From Luteolibacter sp. (GTDB taxonomy: Bacteria > Verrucomicrobiota > Verrucomicrobiia > Verrucomicrobiales > Akkermansiaceae): DNA of 64,000 nucleotides. The notes beneath the pieces were generated by a model that did not search any database, was not told the DNA's origin, and was given only the letters and a program-made list of their open reading frames with translations. This document shows, one piece after another, positions 1-8,407 of this stretch (positions within the stretch are counted from its first letter, which is position 1; each line of letters starts with the position of its first letter). The stretch is taken from assembly GCA_030696085.1 (NCBI GenBank), contig JAUYNL010000099.1:1-64000 (forward strand). Direction: 5' to 3'. A program made the position numbers and the translations under genes.

Positions 1-156
1 CATCCTCTCTCACACGACGAACAGCCAAAATCCTAATGTGTTCGCTTGTCCCATGATCCAGTTTTCTCCCATCAATCTTCGGCATGCGGAAGACAATGAC
101 AGAGTATTGACTTGTAGTCTATCCTAAAGACTTGTCAGTATAAACAAAAATGAACT

Positions 157-3100
157 TCATAGTTTTCCGTCGTCTTCTTGTTTCTTGAGCCACTTCTCCG
201 CCTCGTCCCACTCTCTTTTTACCAGCAGGCGGGAGGAGCCGTTGGCGTTCGGACCGCTGCACATCAGGCGGCAGATGTGTTGGGTTCCCGGCAGTGGGGC
301 GGGGCCTTGATCGGGTTTGCTTTGACTGTCCGGATGGCCTTTTCCCACAAGCACATGGCCGATTTCATGGGCGATGGTGTCGAGTAGGAAAGGTTTGTTG
401 CGATTTTTCCCGAATTTGGAGCCAAGCACCCAGCAAATCGCGTTTTCGCGGTCCGTGATACCGTAGGCATCGATACCGGATGACAGCGGGGCACCATTCG
501 CCACGAGAAACACCCGGATATTGTAGGGGGCGGGACTGGCCGGGATTTCCGCGAGGATGGTTCCCTCCTCCCCCGGAACTTCGGAGGTCGGAATCTGGAC
601 ATCGAACAACCCGTCATTGTCGTCATCCCAACGCGCCCTCAGCGTTTCCACTGGATTCACATTGAAGATCACATTGATCTGCGGCCGGAAGATGTCCCTG
701 AGATGATCTTCAATCTCCTGCCGGGAGGGCATCATAAACTGATCGACCTCTTCCTCGGCATGGTCGCCATACATCTTGGTCACTTTGTAAACGGTGACCT
801 TCACCGTTCTGCCTTTCATGATTTTCAGGCCGATGGGCTTGCTGACGGAGGAGATCTCGTTGTCGCCATTTCCCATGGTGACGGTCATCAGGCGTTCGCC
901 GCCGCTGGTCACGGTATCCGCCGCGTGCAGGACGACCGGATTCACCGCAGTATTGAGGGTGGCGCTGTCCTGACCGCCGAAGAGGATATTCGGTGCCGTG
1001 AGATTGATCGCGGTGTTGCTATTCAAAGGAGCCTTGAATTTCACGACCTTGTTGAACCCGCCCTGCGGGGCCATGATCCAGATCCGGTCCTGAACCTCAA
1101 TTCCGGGCGTCTCGCTGCCAATGGAAAAGTCATCCACTCCCACCGCCGCAGTGGTGGAAACGCCATCGCTATTGGTGTAGTAGCCCTCGGCGCGGATCGG
1201 CAACAGGACGGCGTTCTCTTCAGGATAAAATCCCCGCTGGGCCAGGAGCCAGCCGCCTGGAGTGGTGTCTAGCAGGGAAACCGATCCGTCATGCCATGGA
1301 GGAGGCGGATCGGACACATCCGTATCCGTAGGTGCGGTGCGCTTGATGGCGCTCCACTTGCCATTGAGCAGGATGGGGGCGGTTTTGCCGTCGTGCGAGC
1401 GACCAATGGCCGTGCCGTCCGCAGAGATGTCGATGGCCTTGGCATAAGTCGAGCTCGCATGCCAAGTGCCGTCAAAATATACCTGACCTTCGGCTGTCTG
1501 GGGAATCCATCGAGTATCCGGCAGTGCAAGAATCCGATCAGAGGGCATCCGGGCTGCGTTGAGCGGGCTGAAATTGGGCGCGGGAATCGAATCTGGCGCG
1601 TAAAAGAATATCTCAGACGGCTGGCTGTAATCCTCATCCAGAGGGATGCCGCCACCATCACTGTCATAGAGCGGACAGCCGGAGCCCCACCTCAAATCCA
1701 GCCCCTGGCTGTAGTCCAAGCGATGATCGCTGGGCGCTTCGGTGGCGGAAATCCCGTCACCCGCCAGTTTCCAGTAGCTCGGGCGGAGAATCCGAAAAAT
1801 ATTTTGATAATGATCCGGATCCCTCGCAAACGTAAATGCGCCAAAATATCCATCGTTCGAAAGCATGGGACCAGGGGCCAGATTGGTTCTGAATTCGTCG
1901 TCGTTTGGAACCACGGCATACATTTCATCATCACCCGTTCCGCAGGTTACGAATTCCGGCGATGCCGTTGGACTGCTCCAGTAGTGATAGCCGCGTTCTT
2001 CATGTTGATGGATATCGTCGGAAACGAACAAGGTCAAGATGCCCAGAATGACATCATGGTCATTGATGGCGCGGGCTCCGTAACCCGGCGTGCCCAAATC
2101 CCCGGCAGGTATATTCAAGGCCGTCCATTTTCCCGCCTTCCAAGTGCCGTTCCGGTAGAGAACCGTTCCCTTGTCGCTGATCTGCAGAGGGGTTTTCCGG
2201 TCGGCTCCAGAAGGCTGCGCGTTGGAGATGGGAAACAAGGCGTAGCGAGGCAACGGGCCAATCTCGAAGGTTGCCGTGGCGTCCTGATAGGCGATGTCCC
2301 TCGCGTCCATGACCCCGTCCTGGTCGTAATCCTGTTGTTCACCGTCTGGAATGCCGTCGTGATTGGTATCGCCGTTGAAGGAATCCGAGGACGGGGCGCC
2401 ACCACCTGCGGACGGGGAACTCGTGCTTGCGACGGACATTGACCGGACTGCCGACATGCCGTCGGTGCGGGCGGCCATCTCGAATTCCGCCCAGTCCGGC
2501 GAGCCGTCCATGTCCGTATCCGCGCTCCAATCGCAGTGGACGCGCCAGAATTTCCGCGAATCCGGATCGGTCGGTGCTGGCGGCGGCGTATTGCGCGCCT
2601 GCGCGGCGGATGTGTCAACCGCCTCGTTCATCTCGGGGAAACTCGCCTCCAACTGCGCGAGCATCGCGGCGTCCTTGAGACCGAGCGGCATGTTTTCCGC
2701 AGGCGGCACGGCTGGCAGATCCTGATTGAGAATGAAGAACCAATGGTTTCCGTAGCGGTTCCAGAAAAGTGGAACCTGATTCCAACCAGCGGCCATGTTC
2801 TGAGCGAGCAGCATGTTGACCGGCCCACCGTGGTCGAGCGAAGCCCAGGAAACGACAGTGCCGCCTGCCGGTTCCGAGGACGGCTGAATTCGCACACTGA
2901 CGCTGGTGGCCGGCGTTTCGGCGGGAGGGGATCGCCGCTGCCGGGCTCCGGAGGTGGCGGCGGGGTGAACTCGCGGATAGCCACCACATATTCATGGCCG
3001 AGGCCGTAGATTTCCTCTTCGGTGTCCCATTGGGTGAGATCGTGGGAGCTTTCCACCCGGTAGCGCACGCCGGGCAGTGTGCGGAAAACATAACATTGCT

Positions 3101-3212
3101 GGACCGAGCTATCGGATGCCGGAAGATTCTCCATCCGTCCCTCCGGGCGGAAATCGCGGCCAAGGGCCGGGGCGAGAAGGGCGGCCACTAAGACGAACGG
3201 AAATATTTTCAC
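157..3212 (-). CDS. secreted metzincin-like metalloprotease, interrupted by a frameshift
   Basis: Two overlapping minus-strand frames together make one secreted protein of about 1,018 residues. The upstream frame starts at 3212 with a signal peptide (MKIFPFVLVAALLAPALG) and continues to a Pro-rich linker near 2925. The downstream frame runs from there to 157. Adding one C to the C4 run opposite 2927-2930 joins them smoothly. The C-terminal region holds HEIGHVLVGKGH, a metzincin-type zinc site (HExxHxxxxxH), followed by RLMCSG as a likely Met-turn. The middle has thrombospondin-3-like calcium motifs (DTDMDGSPDW, DYDQDGVMDARD). It probably acts outside the cytoplasm as a protease, but the substrate is unknown. 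The frameshift could be real decay or a homopolymer error. The 2.7 kb downstream frame is intact, which favours an error or a recent mutation. Confidence 0.6.
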
Positions 3213-3713
3213 GAGCTAGTAGGATTATTGAGGTCCTTCCTGGTGGACGGGGAGTTGAGAGAGTCGCACAAAGTCGACCGCGTTGGCCTTTAGCCTTCCC
3301 CGGAGAGTCGGCCTGGACATGCGCCACCGCCTCCCCGGCCGTTTGGTCGGTTTGGCGGCATCGTTGCGGTCGATGCCGACCGCTTTGTGCGAAGCTTCTT
3401 AATTCCCCCTCCGCAGGGCGGATATACGCAGAAGATATTGAATTCGGGATGAAGACAAGGAGTATTCCTGGACTTCTGAATTCATGTGCTGGCCAAGCAA
3501 GTGGCCATGCCGCGCCCGCACACCGTCGGGTTCTATGCGATCCCCCCCATCGTCATCGTTTCCGACATCCTCTCCGACCACTTCGCCGCAAATTCCATCC
3601 TCCTGCATCACGCGTGAGTCGAAAATTTTTATTAAGCCTTCATGATAGTGTCCGGAATTTTAAATTTTCTTTACAATCAGGGAGAATAATTTGAAATTCC
3701 TGGTGCTGTCCCT
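3213..3713. other. intergenic stretch, no convincing gene
   Basis: About 500 bases lie between the start of the protease (minus strand) and the CAP lipoprotein (plus strand), so both promoters should be here. No open frame shows a recognisable domain. The least implausible short frame runs from the GTG at 3486 to 3617 (43 codons, with a hydrophobic stretch IPPIVIVSDIL), but there is no clear ribosome-binding site. The last 100 bases before 3714 are clearly AT-rich, as expected for a promoter region. Confidence 0.4.
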
Positions 3714-4280
3714 ATGAAAACACACCCTTACACCCGATTGTTCGGCGTGTTTTGCGCCGCCGCATTGGCATCGTGCGCAAATCCGCCCGAGTCCACCCGG
3801 ATCCAGGTATCGGCCTCCTTGCGCCCTGATACCTCGGTTTCCGGTCGTTTGTTCGACGAGGTCAACTCCTACCGCCGCAGCCAAGGCGCGAAGGAAGTGC
3901 AACGTCATTCCGGTCTTGATCGCCTTGCCCAGGAACATAGCGAGTATCTGCGCCGCAACCGCGGCTCCTTCTCGATCTACGGCAGGAACGTCAGCCACTT
4001 CGGCTTCGAAGGCCGCGCCCTTGCCGCCCGCGAACGCCACAACATGGCCAGCGTCAGTGAAAACGTGGCCGCCGCCAATTACCCGGGAAAAAGCTCCCCT
4101 ACTGTGATCGTGCAACTTTGGAAGGAATCCAAGGACCACCACAAAAACATGGTGGATGACTGGACCCACAGCGGCATCGGCGTGGTGGTGGACTCCGATG
4201 GAATGGTCTTCGCCACGCAGTTGTTTTCCACGGTCAACAACTCGCAACTGGTCATGCGCGAGCGTTTCAATAGTTTCTGA
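3714..4280 (+). CDS. CAP (SCP/PR-1) domain lipoprotein
   Basis: This 188-residue protein begins with a lipoprotein signal peptide whose lipobox ends ALASC, so Cys20 is the likely lipid anchor. Residues 45-180 form a CAP domain: the opening LFDEVNSYRRSQG and LDRLAQEHSEYLRR are typical helices, HNMASVSENVAA matches the conserved His/Glu region, and MVDDWTHSGIGVVVDSDGMVFATQLF is split over the end of the fold. CAP proteins in bacteria are secreted or envelope proteins of mostly unknown biochemical role. It lies 3 bases upstream of rnhB, so co-transcription is likely, with no obvious functional link. Confidence 0.8.
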   Translation: MKTHPYTRLFGVFCAAALASCANPPESTRIQVSASLRPDTSVSGRLFDEVNSYRRSQGAKEVQRHSGLDRLAQEHSEYLRRNRGSFSIYGRNVSHFGFEGRALAARERHNMASVSENVAAANYPGKSSPTVIVQLWKESKDHHKNMVDDWTHSGIGVVVDSDGMVFATQLFSTVNNSQLVMRERFNSF

Positions 4281-4283
4281 AAC

Positions 4284-4907
4284 GTGCCCGATCTGTTTTT
4301 TGAATCCGCCCTCCACGCCCGCGGCCTGCACCGCATCGCAGGCGTGGATGAGGCCGGTCGCGGTCCGCTTGCCGGGCCGGTGGCGGCCGCCGCCGTCATC
4401 CTGCCAGCCGGATTTTCCTGCCCGGGCCTCGATGATTCCAAAAAACTCAAGGCCTCGCGGCGCGAGGAGCTATACCAGCGCCTCACCGGCGATCCGGCCG
4501 TTTTCTGGGCCGTGGCCACCGCCGATTGCGGGGAAATCGACCGCCTCAACATTCTTCGGGCCACCCACCTGGCGATGCGCAGGGCGGTGGAGATGCTCGA
4601 TCCCCCGCCGGACCACTGTCTGATCGACGGCCTGCCCGTGCGCGGATTTCCGCTACCGTATGACGCCATCGTGAAAGGCGACGGGCTTTCGCTCTCGATC
4701 GCGGCGGCCAGCATCATCGCCAAGGTCACCCGCGACCGCCTGATGGGCGAGATCGACCGCGAGTTTCCCGAATTCGGCTTTGCGAAACATCAGGGATATG
4801 GCACGAAGTTTCATCTTGAAGCGCTTCGGATTCACGGGCCTTGTCGCCATCATCGTCGCTCGTTCCAGCCGGTGGCTCAACTCTCCCTGCCGCTTGACGG
4901 CTCCTGA
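4284..4907 (+). CDS. rnhB: ribonuclease HII
   Basis: RNase HII cleaves the RNA strand of RNA-DNA hybrids and starts removal of single ribonucleotides from DNA. The 207-residue protein has the family signature AGVDEAGRGPLAGPV near residue 20, giving the catalytic Asp-Glu pair. It also has LDDSKKLKASRREELY, and LSIAAASIIAKVTRD with the conserved Ser/Lys region. The C-terminal YGTKFHLEALRIHGPCRHHRRSF matches the family ending. The start is a GTG three bases after the stop of the CAP gene. Its 3' end overlaps the next gene (UPF0102), a common rnhB-yraN arrangement in bacteria. Confidence 0.95.
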   Translation: MPDLFFESALHARGLHRIAGVDEAGRGPLAGPVAAAAVILPAGFSCPGLDDSKKLKASRREELYQRLTGDPAVFWAVATADCGEIDRLNILRATHLAMRRAVEMLDPPPDHCLIDGLPVRGFPLPYDAIVKGDGLSLSIAAASIIAKVTRDRLMGEIDREFPEFGFAKHQGYGTKFHLEALRIHGPCRHHRRSFQPVAQLSLPLDGS

Positions 4908-5274
4908 CGGCACGGCCCGCAGCCGGGTGTGGATCGGCGAATACGGCGAAAACGTCGCCGCCGATTTCCTCCGCGCCCACGGCTGCCGGATTCTCGCCCG
5001 GAACTTCAAGGCCCGGCGTGGCGGCGAGGTGGACATCATCGCGCGCGACGGGAAACTCCTGCTCTTCGTGGAGGTGAAAACCCGCCGCGAAGGTGCGAAA
5101 ATCCGCCCGCTCGATGCGGTGGACAAACCCAAGCAGGCGCTCATCGAACGCGGCGCGAACGCCTGGCTCAAACGCCTCGGAACCCGCAACCTGCCGTGGC
5201 GTTTCGACGTGATCGAAATCCATGTGGCCGAGGGAGGAAAACCCCGGATCAACCATGTGCGGGATGCGTTCTAG
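4894..5274 (+). CDS. UPF0102 (YraN) family protein, nuclease-like fold
   Basis: This is a small protein of the UPF0102/YraN family, a predicted endonuclease-like fold (PD-D/ExK type) of unproven role. Visible family motifs are GEYGENVAADFLRAHG, ILARNFKARRGGEVDIIARDG and LLFVEVKTRR, where E-x-D...E-x-K matches the nuclease core. The frame is open back to 4780. I prefer the TTG at 4894 because it gives about 126 residues, the usual family length, and overlaps the rnhB stop by only a few bases; ATGs at 4780 and 4798 are the alternatives. It is probably co-transcribed with rnhB. Confidence 0.8.
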   Translation: MTAPDGTARSRVWIGEYGENVAADFLRAHGCRILARNFKARRGGEVDIIARDGKLLLFVEVKTRREGAKIRPLDAVDKPKQALIERGANAWLKRLGTRNLPWRFDVIEIHVAEGGKPRINHVRDAF

Positions 5275-5324
5275 GATGAACCTTGCACGTCCGCCGCAGC
5301 CGCCCCATGGTCCGGGCGCATCTC

Positions 5325-6341
5325 ATGGATATCACTCGGGAATCACTGGCCTGGCTGGCGCGGCGCGATGGCAGCGTGGTCGTCGGCCAGGGGCCGTTCG
5401 AATCCTCCGCCACGGTCCCGAAGCGCGGCGTGGCGTTTCATGTCAATGATTTCGCCCTGCGCGACCCGCAGCCATGGAAGATCCCCGGTCGTGTCAGGCA
5501 TCTCAGCAGGGCGGAATTCGCCGGGAGATTCAGCGGAACGGCGGCCTTGCAATGCCAGTGGCAGCCGCTGGACACGGCCCCGTTTTCGCTGGTGTTCCAG
5601 GAGGTGATGGCATCGATCCAGAGTGGATTTTTCGAAAAAACCGTCCCGGTAGTCACCGAATCCGGAAGCTCCGGGTGTGCGCCGGGACCGGCGATCCTGG
5701 CAGCCATGGCACGGCAGGAGCCGCCGCTTGTTTCCTACGGCTGGATGCACCCCGACGGAGGATTCGCCGGGGCCACCCCGGAATCGCTGTTTTCACTGGA
5801 TGGGAAACGCCTCACCACCATGGCGCTCGCCGGCACCGCCCGCAGCGAGGATCGCGACGTCTTCGCCCTCGATGAAAAGGAAATCCGCGAGCACGAATAC
5901 GTCGCCCAGACGCTGGTCGCGAAACTGCTCGATCTGGGGCATCTGGAGCGCCGGGCGCGCGAGATTCTCGACCTTGGATCCATCGTGCATTTCCTCACCC
6001 TGATCGAAGTGGACCTCCACACGCAGATGAGTGCCGCGGAACTGCTGCGGCGGCTGCATCCCACACCCGCGCTGGGTCCCCTGCCCCGCACGGACGCCAC
6101 CATGGCGCGCCTGCTGGAATGGCGGGAGCGCCTCGGTTGCCCGCCCGGCTTCGGGGCCCCCTTCGCGCTTTGGGACGATGGCCGGTTCGACGCCGTAGTC
6201 GCCATTCGCGGAGTCTGGTGGACTGAAAAACGGCTGCGGATTCCCGCCGGATGCGGCATTATCGAGGCCAGCCGCCTCGTCAATGAATGGCGCGAACTAC
6301 GGCTCAAACGCGAGGCGGTGAAACGCTTCCTTGGTGAATGA
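5325..6341 (+). CDS. chorismate-binding enzyme, probably isochorismate synthase
   Basis: The C-terminal two thirds is a chorismate-binding domain: FAGATPESLFS, TTMALAGTAR, EKEIREHEYV, LRRLHPTPALG and the closing RIPAGCGIIEASRLVNEW are the conserved blocks of the MenF/EntC/TrpE/PabB family. At about 338 residues it is shorter than TrpE or PabB, and it lacks their longer N-terminal lobe. This favours isochorismate synthase, the first step of menaquinone synthesis. No other men gene is beside it, so the assignment rests on architecture. Alternative starts are the TTG at 5283 and the ATG at 5307; 5325 gives MDITRESLAWLARRDG. Confidence 0.7.
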   Translation: MDITRESLAWLARRDGSVVVGQGPFESSATVPKRGVAFHVNDFALRDPQPWKIPGRVRHLSRAEFAGRFSGTAALQCQWQPLDTAPFSLVFQEVMASIQSGFFEKTVPVVTESGSSGCAPGPAILAAMARQEPPLVSYGWMHPDGGFAGATPESLFSLDGKRLTTMALAGTARSEDRDVFALDEKEIREHEYVAQTLVAKLLDLGHLERRAREILDLGSIVHFLTLIEVDLHTQMSAAELLRRLHPTPALGPLPRTDATMARLLEWRERLGCPPGFGAPFALWDDGRFDAVVAIRGVWWTEKRLRIPAGCGIIEASRLVNEWRELRLKREAVKRFLGE

Positions 6342-6393
6342 CCAGCCTTTTTGCGCTTGCGGGGGCGTCCTTCGAAGGGTGGAGTTCTTGCCG

Positions 6394-7059
6394 ATGACGT
6401 GTTTGATGCGGAATTTACGGAAATGGATGGTGATCGGGCTGCTTTGGCTCGCTTGCGTCCTGTGCCCGGAGGCTCCCGGCCAGCAGGTGAAGGTGAATTT
6501 CGCGGATGGCTTTGATTTCCCGGTCGGAAAACCAAATGCCGACGGCTACTACAAGTCGAGGGGGCTGCGTTTGCGTTCTCCCCGGCATTATGGCGAGGAT
6601 TGGAACGGGCGCGCCGGCGGCAACTCCGATCTCGGCGATCCGGTGTATGCGATCGCGGATGGCGTCGTCACCTTCGCCCACAACGTGCATGGCGGCTGGG
6701 GCAATGTCGTGCTCACCCGCCACGCCTACCGCGATCCCTCATCCGGACAGGTGAAATACATCGATACCCTCAACGGCCACCTCGACCGCATGATGGTGAG
6801 AACCGGCCAGGTCCTCAAACGCGGCGAACAGATCGGCACCATCGGTACCAATGCCGGCATGTATCCCGCCCACCTCCATTTCGAGATCCGCCACAGCATC
6901 AGGATCGGCCTGCATCGCAACATGGCCCCGGACGATATGAACCACTGGGCGGACCCCACGCAGTTCATCAACCGCTACCGCAAGCTCAATCGCGAATGGC
7001 GGCCGGCTGCCATACCCACCGGCACCTATCAGGAATACAAGGGCTGCAAGGGCCTTTGA
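6394..7059 (+). CDS. M23 family metallopeptidase (LytM-like), secreted
   Basis: This is a secreted zinc peptidase of the M23/LytM family, expected to cleave peptide bridges in peptidoglycan in the periplasm. The protein opens with a signal peptide (MRNLRKWMVIGLLWLACVLC). The mature part carries HYGEDWN, giving the first zinc ligands (His, Asp), YAIADGVVTFA typical of the beta-rich core, and HLHFEIR with the final His ligand. LNGHLDRMMVRTGQVLKRGEQIG fits the family too. The open frame extends upstream to 6331, overlapping the previous gene, but the ATG at 6394 (or 6406) places the signal peptide at the N-terminus. Confidence 0.85.
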   Translation: MTCLMRNLRKWMVIGLLWLACVLCPEAPGQQVKVNFADGFDFPVGKPNADGYYKSRGLRLRSPRHYGEDWNGRAGGNSDLGDPVYAIADGVVTFAHNVHGGWGNVVLTRHAYRDPSSGQVKYIDTLNGHLDRMMVRTGQVLKRGEQIGTIGTNAGMYPAHLHFEIRHSIRIGLHRNMAPDDMNHWADPTQFINRYRKLNREWRPAAIPTGTYQEYKGCKGL

Positions 7060-7086
7060 AATGGACACGGATGCCCCTCCACACGG

Positions 7087-8274
7087 TCACCGGGCTGCGG
7101 CGAAAACCAGTTCCACACCCTGCCGCTTCCATGCCTTTGAGATCTCTTTTTCGAGTTGCCCGAAACTCCGACCGTCCAGCAGGACCGCCAAGGCATCCCC
7201 GCCGGTGGTCCCATCCCGCAGCGCCTTGAGAAATGCCTTGATGCGCTTGGCGTCGCCATCGCCATCCATCTGCAGGAAGTAATAGGTGATGAGAAGCGCC
7301 GAGCCGTAGTTCAGCTGCGGATTTTCCATGAAACGTTCGTATTCCTGGAGCATGTAAGTTTTCAAGTCGGCCAATTGGAGCTCCTTGCCCAGAGCCCTTC
7401 CGCCGTTGCCATTCGCACCATATTCCGTGACATAATCGATGATGTCCTTTTGGTTGTTCCGCACGCTGTAGGCACCGGAGCGATAGGGCGTGACGGCGAT
7501 GTATTCGGCGATTCCCTCGCTGAACCAACCCATGCCACCCGGTGCGAAATAAGCCTCCGCGGTCAACTGGTGGGCCAGCTCGTGCGGCAGCGTCTTGCTG
7601 CTCTTGTCGCGGTCAAACGTATAGCCGCTGCCCATCGTGCGGACACCCAGACTGCTGAGGGGGACCAGCACCAGCGCATCCCCTCCCAGGAAAACCCCTG
7701 CCGTTCCCTGCGGACCGCCCGCCTTGCTGTAATCATCGATTTTCTCAAACAGCCGGATCTGGAGCTTGCCACCGTCCCGCCTGCCACCATCCAGTCCTAA
7801 CGGCAGCGAACGGCAGAACAAATAGGTGGCCTCGAACATCACCGCGAATCCCTTCACCACCGTTTTCGAAAGCCGGACATCGCAGGTATAGCGATAGTTC
7901 GCGCTCTCATAAACGAAGCGTTTCCTCTCCCCATCCTCCTCGACAACCTTGATCTCCGGATCCTCGCCGAATTTGATGCGGTCCGGCCAAGCCGCCGCGA
8001 AATTCGGCGCTGACTTCTCCGATCCATCCGCACTTTCCGCATCCCCTTTGGCTCCCTGGCTGCGGGCAAACGCGACATCCGCTACGGAGAGGTTGGCCAG
8101 CGGAAACGGCAGCTTGCGACCGTCCTTGAGTTCGAGAATCACCGTCTCGCCCTCCAGGCCGAGCATCCGCGCCTCCACGCTGCGGTTTTTATGATCCGTC
8201 CAAGACCGCACTTCGGCGGCTCGGGCGCATGCGGCTAGCAACAAGACGTGAAGAATGACTCGCATGATGTTCAT
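7087..8274 (-). CDS. gluzincin-like protein with SHD1-type N-terminal domain
   Basis: This secreted protein of about 395 residues starts with a hydrophobic signal (MRVILHVLLLAACARA). It continues with a short SLA1-homology-like domain (VRSWTDHKNRSVEARMLGL and DGRKLPFPLANLSVAD) common in Planctomycetes and Verrucomicrobia. The C-terminal half has PHELAHQLTAEAYF then WFSEGIAEYIAV. HExxH-type PHELAHQ with a downstream Glu (SEGIAEY) is the gluzincin arrangement of peptidase-MA-like proteins. The first residue of the motif is His-Glu-Leu-Ala-His, so the zinc ligands look intact. Substrate unknown. The open frame extends to 8382, but 8274 puts the signal peptide near the N-terminus. Confidence 0.7.
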   Translation of the reverse strand: MNIMRVILHVLLLAACARAAEVRSWTDHKNRSVEARMLGLEGETVILELKDGRKLPFPLANLSVADVAFARSQGAKGDAESADGSEKSAPNFAAAWPDRIKFGEDPEIKVVEEDGERKRFVYESANYRYTCDVRLSKTVVKGFAVMFEATYLFCRSLPLGLDGGRRDGGKLQIRLFEKIDDYSKAGGPQGTAGVFLGGDALVLVPLSSLGVRTMGSGYTFDRDKSSKTLPHELAHQLTAEAYFAPGGMGWFSEGIAEYIAVTPYRSGAYSVRNNQKDIIDYVTEYGANGNGGRALGKELQLADLKTYMLQEYERFMENPQLNYGSALLITYYFLQMDGDGDAKRIKAFLKALRDGTTGGDALAVLLDGRSFGQLEKEISKAWKRQGVELVFAAAR

Positions 8275-8407
8275 GTCGGCTTTCATACCCACTACCCACA
8301 TGCATGTCGGGCGTCGAACGAAATTTCTCCTGCCGCCCAAAACGGGTGGAAGATCGCACAGAAGGTATGGCGGCATCGACACTCTTCGCGCGATCAGGCA
8401 TTGTCAC

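Noticed and set aside
703..2442. Long plus-strand open frames opposite the protease gene
   Set aside because: They overlap the minus-strand protease throughout, have no recognisable domain, and reflect GC-rich codon use on the other strand.
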